A stretch of DNA of 64,000 nucleotides from Mangrovibacter plantisponsor. GTDB taxonomy: Bacteria; Pseudomonadota; Gammaproteobacteria; Enterobacterales; Enterobacteriaceae. Where the stretch lies: positions 46,170 to 110,169 of the forward strand of contig NZ_QGTS01000015.1 of assembly GCF_003182475.1 (NCBI RefSeq), given 5' to 3'. How positions within the stretch are numbered: the stretch's first letter is position 1; each line of letters starts with the position of its first letter. Under the pieces are notes generated by a model that made no database searches, was not told the DNA's origin, and worked only from the letters and a program-made list of their open reading frames with translations. The position numbers and the translations under genes are program-made. Below are positions 45,980 through 54,564 of the stretch, piece by piece.

Positions 45980-47220
45980 GGGCGCGCCTCCGCGTCATAG
46001 ATATCCCATGCAGCCTGCATTGCCGCACCTTGCGTGGTACGAAAGCCATAGCGGTTAAGCACGGCTTCCAGCGCTGCCAGTGTCTGTAGCACACAATCTT
46101 TACGGGCGTTATAGCCCATGGTACCAATACGCCAGATTTTGCCCTGCAATGGGCCAAATGACGTGCCAATTTCAATATGGAAGTCTTCCAACAGTGTTTT
46201 GCGTACCGCTTCACCATGAACATTTTCCGGAATAACCACACCCATTACATTGTTCATTTTATTGGCGATATCACCAAATACCGACAGACCCATTCCCTGA
46301 ATGCCAGCTACCATGGCCCGGCCATGTAACGCGTGGCGGGTAATAATGTTGTCCATGCCTTCTTCCAGCATAATGCGGGCGCACTCGCGTGCGGCAAATA
46401 ACATGCTGGTCGCTTCAGTGTGGTGGTTGAGGCGCTCTGGCCCCCAGTAATCCATGATCATGCCCAGATCAAAATAGTTGGACCAGATCATTTCATCGTC
46501 ACCATCTTCATGAGATGCACTGCGGATCCCCTGTTCGATGCAACGGCGCTTGCTGATGACACTCGCCATTTCAGGGCTGAGCGTTACCGGAGAACTCCCG
46601 GAAGGCCCGCCCAGGCATTTTTGTAACCCGGCGGAAACAGCATCCAGACCCCACGCATCTGCCTGCATCGGGTTACCACCCAGTGAAGCTGTGGCATCGG
46701 TGTAAAACAACACGCCATGACGACGGCAAATTGCACCTAATTCTTCCAGCGGCTGTAACATTGTGGTTGAGGTATCGCCCTGGACTGTCAGCAGCAAACG
46801 GGGTTTCACCTGCCGGATAGCATCTTCAATTTGATCCGGGGTAAATACTTCTCCCCAGGGAACTTCAATGGTATGCACTTCTGCATGGCATCGCCGGGCA
46901 ATTTCACACAACAAATGGCCGAAACGACCAAAAACAGGCACCAGAACTTTATCGCCAGGGCGAATTGCTGAAACCAGCACGGCTTCAATACCGGCACGAG
47001 ATGTGCCATCCACCAGCATCGTCCACTGGTTTTGGGTGCGGAAGACACCGCGGTATAAAGCCATCACTTCATTCATGTATCCCGTCATCACCGGATCATA
47101 CTGGCCGATCAGTTGGCTGGACATAGCACGTAAAACGCGAGGGTCAGCATTAATTGGCCCCGGTCCCATCAATAACCGGTGAGGAGGATTGATTTGTGGA
47201 TATAGCTGGGTGTCGGACAT
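45976..47220 (-). CDS. hpxJ: HpxJ-type aminotransferase (ureidoglycine-glyoxylate)
   Basis: A 414-residue class V PLP enzyme. The PLP lysine is in LQKCLGGPSGSSPV (about residue 198) and the fold is that of alanine-glyoxylate aminotransferase. Related enzymes exchange the amino group of ureidoglycine with glyoxylate, yielding oxalurate and glycine, which links allantoate breakdown to the hpxWXYZ genes. First gene of the minus-strand operon with its promoter at 47221-47432. Confidence 0.9.
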   Translation of the reverse strand: MSDTQLYPQINPPHRLLMGPGPINADPRVLRAMSSQLIGQYDPVMTGYMNEVMALYRGVFRTQNQWTMLVDGTSRAGIEAVLVSAIRPGDKVLVPVFGRFGHLLCEIARRCHAEVHTIEVPWGEVFTPDQIEDAIRQVKPRLLLTVQGDTSTTMLQPLEELGAICRRHGVLFYTDATASLGGNPMQADAWGLDAVSAGLQKCLGGPSGSSPVTLSPEMASVISKRRCIEQGIRSASHEDGDDEMIWSNYFDLGMIMDYWGPERLNHHTEATSMLFAARECARIMLEEGMDNIITRHALHGRAMVAGIQGMGLSVFGDIANKMNNVMGVVIPENVHGEAVRKTLLEDFHIEIGTSFGPLQGKIWRIGTMGYNARKDCVLQTLAALEAVLNRYGFRTTQGAAMQAAWDIYDAEARP

Positions 47221-47432
47221 GATGATTCCTTTGATATAGGCAATTCGCAGTGAAACAAAAGATTCTTAATAAAAAGTTCTGCAACTAATGTGCCATAGCG
47301 AAACAAAAACAACCAGCACCATAACTACAGGTAAAATCTTTATTTTTCAGAAAAGTTATTGGCAGGAGTAATAAGAGGAAACGACCCAAAAACGAACACT
47401 ATCGTGGTGCATCAGCACCACAATAGTGCAAT
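47221..47432 (-). promoter_or_regulatory. Promoter region of the hpxJ operon
   Basis: The 212 bases hold two GAAACAAAA-type segments (47252-47260 and 47300-47308). Related GAAACATTTC occurs before hpxW, so these may be sites of the RpiR-type regulator. Weak evidence. Confidence 0.3.
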
Positions 47433-48272
47433 TCAGCGCTGTTCCAGTTCATCCAGAGAACCATACAGCTCCGCAATCTGATGAATACGTTGCCTGCCAT
47501 CTGCCAGGCTGTGGTGTAACAATGCATTTGCCAATAAATTTACCAGGCTCATTGCACTGCTGTAGCAATCAAATGCCGAAACACTGTCGAGCGGGGCTTC
47601 AAGGTGCCAGCCACCAACACCTTTCAGAGTGCTGGCCTGCGGCTCACTGATAACCAGCAGCGGAATACCACGCTGCGCCAGGTCATTGAGTATTGGGCGG
47701 ATAATGCGTGGGCGGCGGCGAAAGGCCACCATAACAACGCAATCACCAGGGCTGATGTCCACCAACTCTTCAGACAAAGTTTGCCCAGGCTGAGGAAGTA
47801 CATAGACATTTCCACGGCTTTGCAGCAATTGCTGGCGCAGGTGCAGAGCCACAGGCCAACTATTACGTAAGCCAATAATCAGAATACGTTTTGCAGCCCC
47901 CAAAGCAGCAATAATATCGCTGAATTGTGTAGCATCAAGGGTGTTAACCCAGTGCGTCAGGTTAGCCATTTCTTGTTTATAGTGGCGTGCCAGCAGGGTG
48001 TTGCCCTGTACCGCATCACGGTTTTCTGTCAGGGGCATCCCGCTTTGGCGCAAGGTACGTAATTCATCACGCATTACTTTGTAACGGTCATACCCCAGGC
48101 GTTTAAACAGCCTGCTGACTGTTGCCTTCGAAACCCCGCTCAGCCTTGCCAGTTCAGCACTGTTATAGCTTATCAAATCATCGAAGTGATCCATGATAAA
48201 CCCGGCCACTCGCTGTTCCTGTGGGGAAAGCTGGGCATAGCTGGCCCTAAGACGTTCATCCAGTTGTTTCAT
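47433..48272 (-). CDS. hpxU: RpiR/MurR-family regulator of the hpx cluster
   Basis: A 279-residue regulator: N-terminal helix-turn-helix (AELARLSGVSKATVSRLFKR, residues 39-58) and C-terminal SIS sugar-isomerase-like sensing domain from about residue 120 (ILIIGLRNSWPVALHLR). It is divergent from hpxWXYZ and upstream of hpxJ, matching HpxU in Klebsiella. The ligand is likely a pathway intermediate; unproven. Confidence 0.85.
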   Translation of the reverse strand: MKQLDERLRASYAQLSPQEQRVAGFIMDHFDDLISYNSAELARLSGVSKATVSRLFKRLGYDRYKVMRDELRTLRQSGMPLTENRDAVQGNTLLARHYKQEMANLTHWVNTLDATQFSDIIAALGAAKRILIIGLRNSWPVALHLRQQLLQSRGNVYVLPQPGQTLSEELVDISPGDCVVMVAFRRRPRIIRPILNDLAQRGIPLLVISEPQASTLKGVGGWHLEAPLDSVSAFDCYSSAMSLVNLLANALLHHSLADGRQRIHQIAELYGSLDELEQR

Positions 48273-48314
48273 GGATTCTCCTGTAACTTTTGTTGCAACT
48301 GACCTGAGTATAAT

Positions 48315-48324
48315 GAAACATTTC
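48315..48324 (+). promoter_or_regulatory. Candidate RpiR-type site before hpxW
   Basis: GAAACATTTC, a short dyad of the GAAA/TTTC type common for RpiR proteins, midway between hpxU and hpxW. Confidence 0.25.
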
Positions 48325-48385
48325 GCGTCATTCTGGAACGCCTCTTGCTTAGTATTAATGTCCCCCTGAGCAAGAGACAGAAACG

Positions 48386-49972
48386 ATGATACAAAGCAAC
48401 ATGGCCCCTTCAGGTATGGCTGTTACGCCACACCACCTGGCGAGTGAAACCGCCCTGTCCGTATTACGTCACGGCGGTGACGCAATTGAAGCCATGGTGG
48501 CTGCGGCTGCCACTATTGCTGTCACCTACCCACATATGAATGGTATTGGTGGTGATGGCTTCTGGTTAATCGTTCCGCCTGAAGGCGAGCCGGTCGCCAT
48601 AGACGCAAGTGGAGCAGCAGGTTCACTGGCCTCAATGGAATTCTACGCCAGTGAAACACATATTCCGCACCGTGGCCCTCGTGCTGCACTAACCGTGCCA
48701 GGTACTGTGAGTGGGTGGCAGGAAGCACTGCTGATTTCACAGGAATTAGGTGGTGGGCAACTTCCTCTTTCCCGTTTACTGGCTGACGCCATTCGTTATG
48801 CTGCAGATGGTATACCTGTCACACAATCACAGGCGATTGCCACTCAGGGAAAATACCATGAGCTGGCAAATGTGCCGGGTTTCGCACAAACATTTCTTTC
48901 CCGGGGTGAAGTACCTGTTGCGGGAAGTCGTTTTTGCCAGCCACGCCTGGCGCAGACGCTAACCCGTTTAACTACTGAAGGGCTGGACAGCTTCTACCGA
49001 GGCCCCCTTGCCAACCAGATGGCTCAGGAGCTGGAAGAGTTAGGGATCCCTGTTACCCTGCAGGACCTGGCCTCACACCGGGCTCGCCGCCGGTTACCAT
49101 TGCACCTGGCCCACCCACAAGGTGATGTCTATAACCTTGCGCCACCCACTCAGGGGCTGGTTTCGCTGGCAATTCTTGGTATTACTGCCGGGATGGAAAT
49201 GGCACAGGCGAACGAAGTACAAACCATTCACCGGATTGTTGAAGCCACGAAAAAGGCATTTTCTCTGCGGGATCAGTATATTACTGATCCTCGCCATGTT
49301 ACCCGCCCGGTACAGAGCCTGCTTGATCCGGAAAACTTAGAAAATATGGCAGCTGAAATAGATGATAACCAGGCTGCCCCCTGGGGAACCGGTAAAGGCC
49401 CGGGAGATACAGTATGGATGGGCGTTATTGATAATAACGGGTTAGCTGTTTCTTTTATTCAGAGCATTTACCATGAATTTGGCAGTGGCGTGGTACTGCC
49501 TCAAAGCGGTGTGCTGTGGCAAAACCGTGGGGCAGCATTCAGCCTGGATCCCCAACATATTCTGGCCTTATCGCCCGGCAAGCAACCTTTTCACACACTT
49601 AACCCGGCAGCCGTTCGCCTGGCTGATGGCCGGGTAATGGTGTACGGCTCAATGGGAGGTGACGGGCAACCACAAACCCAGGCCGCGCTGTTTACACGCT
49701 ATGTACTGCAAGGTGTACCACTTCAACAGGCCGTTTCTGCTCCCCGCTGGCTACTGGGGCGCACATGGGGGCAATCCTCCGACAGCCTGAAACTGGAGAA
49801 CCGCTTCAGCCCACGGACATTTGAAGCCTTGCGTGCCATGGGCCACGAAGTGGAAGCACTGGATGACTTCAGCGAGGCCGTTGGCCATGCCGGCGCAATT
49901 GTGCGCCATACCAACGGTATGCTGGAAGGTGCTTACGACCCACGCAGTAATGGCAGTGCCGCCGGATTTTAA
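48386..49972 (+). CDS. hpxW: Oxamate amidohydrolase HpxW (gamma-glutamyltranspeptidase fold)
   Basis: A 528-residue Ntn-hydrolase. The autoprocessing threonine is in GPGDTVWMGV (about residue 344), splitting the chain into two subunits as in gamma-glutamyltranspeptidase. The YGSMGGDGQPQ loop is also typical. It lacks a signal peptide, unlike transpeptidases. Klebsiella HpxW hydrolyses oxamate to oxalate and ammonia. First of four coupled genes hpxWXYZ. Confidence 0.93.
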   Translation: MIQSNMAPSGMAVTPHHLASETALSVLRHGGDAIEAMVAAAATIAVTYPHMNGIGGDGFWLIVPPEGEPVAIDASGAAGSLASMEFYASETHIPHRGPRAALTVPGTVSGWQEALLISQELGGGQLPLSRLLADAIRYAADGIPVTQSQAIATQGKYHELANVPGFAQTFLSRGEVPVAGSRFCQPRLAQTLTRLTTEGLDSFYRGPLANQMAQELEELGIPVTLQDLASHRARRRLPLHLAHPQGDVYNLAPPTQGLVSLAILGITAGMEMAQANEVQTIHRIVEATKKAFSLRDQYITDPRHVTRPVQSLLDPENLENMAAEIDDNQAAPWGTGKGPGDTVWMGVIDNNGLAVSFIQSIYHEFGSGVVLPQSGVLWQNRGAAFSLDPQHILALSPGKQPFHTLNPAAVRLADGRVMVYGSMGGDGQPQTQAALFTRYVLQGVPLQQAVSAPRWLLGRTWGQSSDSLKLENRFSPRTFEALRAMGHEVEALDDFSEAVGHAGAIVRHTNGMLEGAYDPRSNGSAAGF

Positions 49973-49981
49973 GGAGAGAAC

Positions 49982-50170
49982 ATGCAAACAACCGATTTTG
50001 ACTGGCCTGGCTATATTGCGTTAATGGCCCAAATACTGGATATGCCGCTGGATGATGCACGCCGGGCAGAGCTTGAAGTACAGTTGCGCCGCATTAATAC
50101 GATGGCGCAACCATTAATGGACTTTAAACTGGACCAGCGCCAGGAAGTCGCCGGGGTATATCAGTTATGA
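49982..50170 (+). CDS. hpxX: HpxX, small DUF4089 subunit
   Basis: A 62-residue helical protein of the DUF4089 family, related to AtzG. It has the MPLDDARRAELEVQLRRI helix and FKLDQRQEVAGVYQL end. AtzG-like proteins bind and stabilise AtzE-type amidases, as GatC does for GatA. Overlaps hpxY by four bases, as expected for a complex. Confidence 0.9.
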   Translation: MQTTDFDWPGYIALMAQILDMPLDDARRAELEVQLRRINTMAQPLMDFKLDQRQEVAGVYQL

Positions 50171-51564
50171 GTTTGCGGATTAGTGATATTCAACAAGGCC
50201 TGCGCGAGAAATCATTTTCTGCGACTGAGCTAGCAACACAGGCACTTGCAGGCATTGAACGCATTAACCCAACGCTCAACGCGTTTACCCATGTTACCCA
50301 CCAGCGTATGCTGGATGAAGCGGCACAGACAGACCAGTGCATTGCTCGCAATGAGGCTCTCCCCCCACTTGCTGGTGTTCCTTACGCTGTTAAAAATTTA
50401 TTTGATATTAGTGGGATAACCACTCTGGCCGGAGCCCGGTTATTTCGTGATAACCCGCCAGCCAGCCATGATGCTTTCGCCATCAGGCAATTGCAGCACG
50501 CAGGGGCGTCCCTGGCCGGGGCACTCAATATGGATGCATATGCCTACGGCTTTACTACCGAAAACACACACTATGGGGCAACCCATAATCCCCATGATCT
50601 TAGCCGGGTCGCCGGAGGGTCTTCTGGCGGTTCTGCTGCTGCAGTTGCTGCCGGGCTGGTGAATTTCTCATTGGGCACTGACACCAATGGGTCAATTCGT
50701 GTGCCTTCCTCGTTGTGTGGCATTTTTGGCCTGAAACCGACCTTTGGCCGTCTTTCCCGTAGTGGGAGCCAGCCTTTTGTCGCGAGCCTTGATCATATTG
50801 GCCCCATGGCGCGCCATGTGGAAGATCTGGCCCTGGTCTATGATGCGCTTCAGGGCGATGATCCTCATGATCACTTTCAGGCGCGCCGCGCCCCGGCATT
50901 AATTGGGCAGTACCTGACACCGGAACGGCCTTTACGTTGCGCTGTTCTGGGCGGTTATTTTGATACCTGGTGCGATAACAATGCCAGAGATGCCGTCAGC
51001 CGGGTTGCCAGAGGATTACAGGCAGCAGAGAGCATCACACTGCCGCAGGCTGAAATGGCGCGTTCAGCCGCTTTCCTGCTTTCTGCAGCTGAAGGCGGGA
51101 ACCACTATTTACCTTTGCTGCGCACCCGACCGGAAGAATTTGAACCGAACTCCAGAGACCGCCTGCTGGCAGGTGCGATGACACCTTCAGCCTGGTACAC
51201 CCAGGCACAACGCTTCAGGGCCTGGTTCCGCGATGTGACACTCCCGTTATTTAATGACTTTGATATTCTGATTGCCCCGGCCACGCCTTGCTGTGCCACT
51301 GAGATTGGCCAGCAGACCATGCACATTAACCAGTGTGATTTGCCAGTAAAAGCCAGTATGGGTATGTTGACTCAACCGATTTCATTTTTGGGTTTACCTG
51401 TTGTAACCGTTCCCCTCATCACAACAGGCGGCCTGCCCATTGGTGTACAACTGATTGGTGCTCCGTGGCAGGAGAAACGCTGCCTGCAGGCTGCGCAGTC
51501 ACTTGTTTTACAGAATATTTGCCAGGCAACGCCGGCACAGGGAGTGTTCCATGAACAGAGATAA
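50167..51564 (+). CDS. hpxY: HpxY, AtzE-family amidase
   Basis: A 465-residue amidase-signature enzyme. The Ser-cisSer-Lys triad lies in YAVKNLFD and the Gly/Ser-rich GGSSGGSAAAVAAGL. The AtzE relative hydrolyses 1-carboxybiuret; in hpx clusters the enzyme probably acts on oxalurate or a breakdown product. HpxX is its partner. Confidence 0.92.
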   Translation: MSLRISDIQQGLREKSFSATELATQALAGIERINPTLNAFTHVTHQRMLDEAAQTDQCIARNEALPPLAGVPYAVKNLFDISGITTLAGARLFRDNPPASHDAFAIRQLQHAGASLAGALNMDAYAYGFTTENTHYGATHNPHDLSRVAGGSSGGSAAAVAAGLVNFSLGTDTNGSIRVPSSLCGIFGLKPTFGRLSRSGSQPFVASLDHIGPMARHVEDLALVYDALQGDDPHDHFQARRAPALIGQYLTPERPLRCAVLGGYFDTWCDNNARDAVSRVARGLQAAESITLPQAEMARSAAFLLSAAEGGNHYLPLLRTRPEEFEPNSRDRLLAGAMTPSAWYTQAQRFRAWFRDVTLPLFNDFDILIAPATPCCATEIGQQTMHINQCDLPVKASMGMLTQPISFLGLPVVTVPLITTGGLPIGVQLIGAPWQEKRCLQAAQSLVLQNICQATPAQGVFHEQR

Positions 51565-51934
51565 CATCGACAGACAGGCTATTTTAAACGAGGTCACCGC
51601 CGCGTTTTATCGCTATGAGCAGGCGCTGGTCAGTAATGATGTCGAGGTGCTGGATGAGCTCTTTTGGGAGGATCCGCGCACTGTGCGTTATGGCGCAACT
51701 GAAAATCTTTACGGCATCGCCGAGATCCGGGCCTTTCGCCAGGGGCGTTCTCCCAAGGGGCTGGATCGCACGCTGCGCAATACCACTATCACCACATTTG
51801 GCGAAGATATGGCGGTAACCTGCACTGAGTTCACCCGTGAGGGCAGTGAGAGTATTGGCCGCCAGATGCAAACCTGGGTGAAGTTTCCGTTTGGCTGGCG
51901 GATTGTCGCCGCCCATGTCAGTAAAATGGGCTGA
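51551..51934 (+). CDS. hpxZ: HpxZ, DUF3225 (SnoaL-like) protein
   Basis: A 127-residue NTF2-fold protein of DUF3225, related to AtzH. Segments: TAAFYRYEQALVSNDVEVLD, FWEDPRTVRYGATENLYG, and QTWVKFPFGWRIVAAHVS. It overlaps hpxY by 14 bases and ends the operon. Its role in oxalurate catabolism is inferred from this fixed neighbourhood. Confidence 0.9.
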   Translation: MNRDNIDRQAILNEVTAAFYRYEQALVSNDVEVLDELFWEDPRTVRYGATENLYGIAEIRAFRQGRSPKGLDRTLRNTTITTFGEDMAVTCTEFTREGSESIGRQMQTWVKFPFGWRIVAAHVSKMG

Positions 51935-51944
51935 GTTGTTAATT

Positions 51945-51970
51945 AGGGGATGGCCGGTGAAGCCACCCCG
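51945..51970. terminator. Terminator between hpxZ and hpxB
   Basis: GGGGATGGCC/ GCCACCCC imperfect stem between two convergent operons. Confidence 0.45.
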
Positions 51971-51976
51971 AGTTTA

Positions 51977-52933
51977 TTACTTCTGCCACGGATGCGTTTT
52001 TATCCAGTGGTCAGCAATATCCTGCCTGCGGCATACCCAGACATCATCGAAGCCCTGAATATAATCAAGGAAACGTTGCAGTGCCCGGAAGCGGCCTGGG
52101 CGGCCTAATAACCTGCAGTGCATACCCACTGACATCATCTTCGGCGCATGTTCGCCTTCTTCGTATAACACGTCAAAGCTGTCTTTAAGGTAAGTGTAGA
52201 ACTGCTCCGCTGTATTAAACCCTTGTGCGGTGGCGAAGCGCATGTCGTTCGCATCCAGCGTATAAGGCACAATCAGATGGGGTTTTACCGTGCCATCCTG
52301 GCAAGTTACTTCACTCCAGAAAGGCAAGTCGTCGCCATAATAATCACTGTCGTACTGAAAACTCCCTTGTTCAACCACCAGTCGCCTTGTATTCGGGCTG
52401 TCGCGCCCGGTATACCAACCCAGTGGCTTTTTACCAAACAAGTTTTCCAGGGTTTCAATTGCCTGCAGCATATGCTGGCGTTCTGTTTGTTCATCAATAT
52501 TTTGATAATGAAGCCAGCGCCAGCCATGGCTGACCACATCATAGTCGGCATTTTTGATTGCCTGGACGACTTCCGGATTACGCGCCAGCGCCATCGCCAC
52601 ACCAAAAATAGTCATGGTCAGCCCACGGCGTTGAAATTCGTTGTGGATACGCCAGAAACCCGCTCGCGAACCATACTCATAGAGCGAATCCATCGACATA
52701 TGCCGGTCCGGGTAGCTGGCCGCACCAATGATATCTGACAAAAACTGCTCTGAACCAGAGTCGCCATGTAATACGTTGTTTTCACTGCCCTCTTCATAAT
52801 TAAGGACAAACTGAATCGCCAGGCGGGCACCACCAGGCCAGTGTGGATGCGGCGGTTTCCCTGCATAACCGAGCATGTCGCGCGGGTAGTTTTGTGTAAA
52901 AGGCCAGGGGTTATTTTCTTGTTCTGATTGCAT
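51977..52933 (-). CDS. hpxB: Allantoinase, PuuE/HpxB type
   Basis: A 318-residue polysaccharide-deacetylase-fold allantoinase, metal-independent type. It has NYPRDMLGYAGKPPHP near the start, VLNYEEGSE, SHGWRWLHYQ and the GWYTGRDSPNTRRL segment. It opens (S)-allantoin to allantoate. Third gene in hpxS-hpxA-hpxB, 17 bases after hpxA. Confidence 0.94.
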   Translation of the reverse strand: MQSEQENNPWPFTQNYPRDMLGYAGKPPHPHWPGGARLAIQFVLNYEEGSENNVLHGDSGSEQFLSDIIGAASYPDRHMSMDSLYEYGSRAGFWRIHNEFQRRGLTMTIFGVAMALARNPEVVQAIKNADYDVVSHGWRWLHYQNIDEQTERQHMLQAIETLENLFGKKPLGWYTGRDSPNTRRLVVEQGSFQYDSDYYGDDLPFWSEVTCQDGTVKPHLIVPYTLDANDMRFATAQGFNTAEQFYTYLKDSFDVLYEEGEHAPKMMSVGMHCRLLGRPGRFRALQRFLDYIQGFDDVWVCRRQDIADHWIKTHPWQK

Positions 52934-52950
52934 ACCTTACTTTCCTCTTT

Positions 52951-53703
52951 CTACATCACAGATGGGTCATTGAAGATTGCATACGGGCCAGTTAGTGGTT
53001 TGGGATTGGGCTTTGCCAAATCCCCATGCTTGCTGGTGCCAAGCCCCAGGCCAAGCAGGGCTTCAACCATTTTGACCGCAGCACTCACGCCATCAATGAC
53101 TGGAATACCCAGTTCATGGCTAAGCTCACGAGCCAGGTTTGCCATTCCGCCACAACCCAGCACAATCGCGCCACAGTTATCCTGTGCTTTGGCCTGTATA
53201 CAACGCTCCCGAACCTTTTGTTGAGCAAAACCCGTGCCATCCTCTAAAGACAACACCGGTAAATCAATAGCATGAACCGCCTGGCAGTGCTGTTCGAAAC
53301 CATACTGCCGTAATAAATGGCGGGCGATAATCACTGTACGTGGCAATGTAGTAACAATGGAAAAACGTGTCGCAAGCAGTGTTGCCATATGCATAGCCGC
53401 TTCTGCTATGCCAACCACCGGCCCGGTTGCCAGTTCACGTGCAGCCAACAACCCAGGGTCACCAAAGCAGGCAATAATATGCCCGTCCACCCCGGCCCGC
53501 TCCCCCAGAGTAACCTGCTCAAGTACTCCCATCGCCCCAATAGCTTCATCAAAGTGGCCTTCAATAGACGGAACGCCATGAGAGGGGCAAACGGACAAAA
53601 TTTCAGTCCCCGCACTGGCAACCATACGGGCCGCCTCGCCAATAGTCTGTGTCATTGCAAGGCTGGTATTGGGGTTAATCACCTGAATACGCAACGTGGT
53701 CAT
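52951..53703 (-). CDS. hpxA: Allantoin racemase HpxA
   Basis: A 250-residue Asp/Glu/hydantoin racemase. The two catalytic cysteines are in ACFGDPG (about residue 79) and LGCGGM (about 184). It interconverts the allantoin enantiomers so that all is available to allantoinase. Overlaps hpxS by four bases. Confidence 0.93.
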   Translation of the reverse strand: MTTLRIQVINPNTSLAMTQTIGEAARMVASAGTEILSVCPSHGVPSIEGHFDEAIGAMGVLEQVTLGERAGVDGHIIACFGDPGLLAARELATGPVVGIAEAAMHMATLLATRFSIVTTLPRTVIIARHLLRQYGFEQHCQAVHAIDLPVLSLEDGTGFAQQKVRERCIQAKAQDNCGAIVLGCGGMANLARELSHELGIPVIDGVSAAVKMVEALLGLGLGTSKHGDLAKPNPKPLTGPYAIFNDPSVM

Positions 53704-54419
53704 CTGTTTGCCTCTTGTATACCAAACAAGCGCGTGAAGTCAGGAACCGTTTCACCACTTCGTTCAAAATGCAGGCTGTGGAGGATGTCTTCGAAGTGCT
53801 GTTGCATACACAATACCAACCTGTCCGTGTCTTTTTGGCGTAACGCATTAATCAACACACCATGGTCATCACACCGGCAACCCTGTTGCCATGGTGCTCC
53901 CCAGGCCGCAATCACTAATGAGGAACGCTGGGTCAGGCGAGTCAACGTCTCCACCATCACGGCATTGCCTGAAATAGCATGGAGTTGAATATGGAACTCC
54001 GCAGAGTAACGAATTGCTGCCGCACCATCATGTTCACGATGAGCCTGTTCTTCACGCTGAGTGATGTTTTCCAGCGCGGCAATATGGGGAGGCTGAATAT
54101 GTGCCACGACATCAGGCAAATTGGCACATTCAAGTAACGCGCGGGTGCGGAAGATCTGTTTTGATTCTTCTACGCCCGGGCTTGCCACAAACGCACCACG
54201 CCGGGGCGTCATCGTAACCATTTGCACTGTTGCAAGGCGGGTCAGCACCTTTCTGATCCCCGTCCGGCTCACACCAAAGGCTTCAGCCAGCGCTTCCTCA
54301 GGAAGCTTACATCCAGGGGGAAGTTGATGCTCAACGATTGCCCGCATTAGTGATTGCCATATTTCTGCTTCTTTATCTTGTTGCTCTTGCTGGGGTTGCC
54401 CCACATCCTGCAGCCTCAT
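53700..54419 (-). CDS. hpxS: GntR-family regulator HpxS
   Basis: A 239-residue regulator with an N-terminal winged helix (EEALAEAFGVSRTGIRKVLTR) and a C-terminal FCD domain with the metal-binding histidine pattern (SAEFHIQLHA). First gene of hpxSAB and divergent from the NCS1 permease, so it likely controls both directions, with allantoin or a product as effector. Confidence 0.92.
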   Translation of the reverse strand: MRLQDVGQPQQEQQDKEAEIWQSLMRAIVEHQLPPGCKLPEEALAEAFGVSRTGIRKVLTRLATVQMVTMTPRRGAFVASPGVEESKQIFRTRALLECANLPDVVAHIQPPHIAALENITQREEQAHREHDGAAAIRYSAEFHIQLHAISGNAVMVETLTRLTQRSSLVIAAWGAPWQQGCRCDDHGVLINALRQKDTDRLVLCMQQHFEDILHSLHFERSGETVPDFTRLFGIQEANR

Positions 54420-54451
54420 TCATTACTCCCGTACACAATGCATTTTCTATC

Positions 54452-54461
54452 TTGTATACAA
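54452..54461. promoter_or_regulatory. Candidate HpxS operator
   Basis: TTGTATACAA is a perfect palindrome of the FCD-GntR consensus T-N-G-T-N2-A-C-N-A in the hpxS/permease intergenic region; related GTACAC half-sites flank it. Confidence 0.6.
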
Positions 54462-54564
54462 TATCTATAAAATAAGTACACAAAAAATGTGAACCTGGCC
54501 TGGTTCCTGCAATGGTTATCGCACAAACCATCATCACCTGCTATCAAGTAAAGGAGCAGAATCC

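Noticed and set aside
52223..52738. 171-codon frame antisense to hpxB
   Set aside because: Shadow frame of allantoinase without any known domain.
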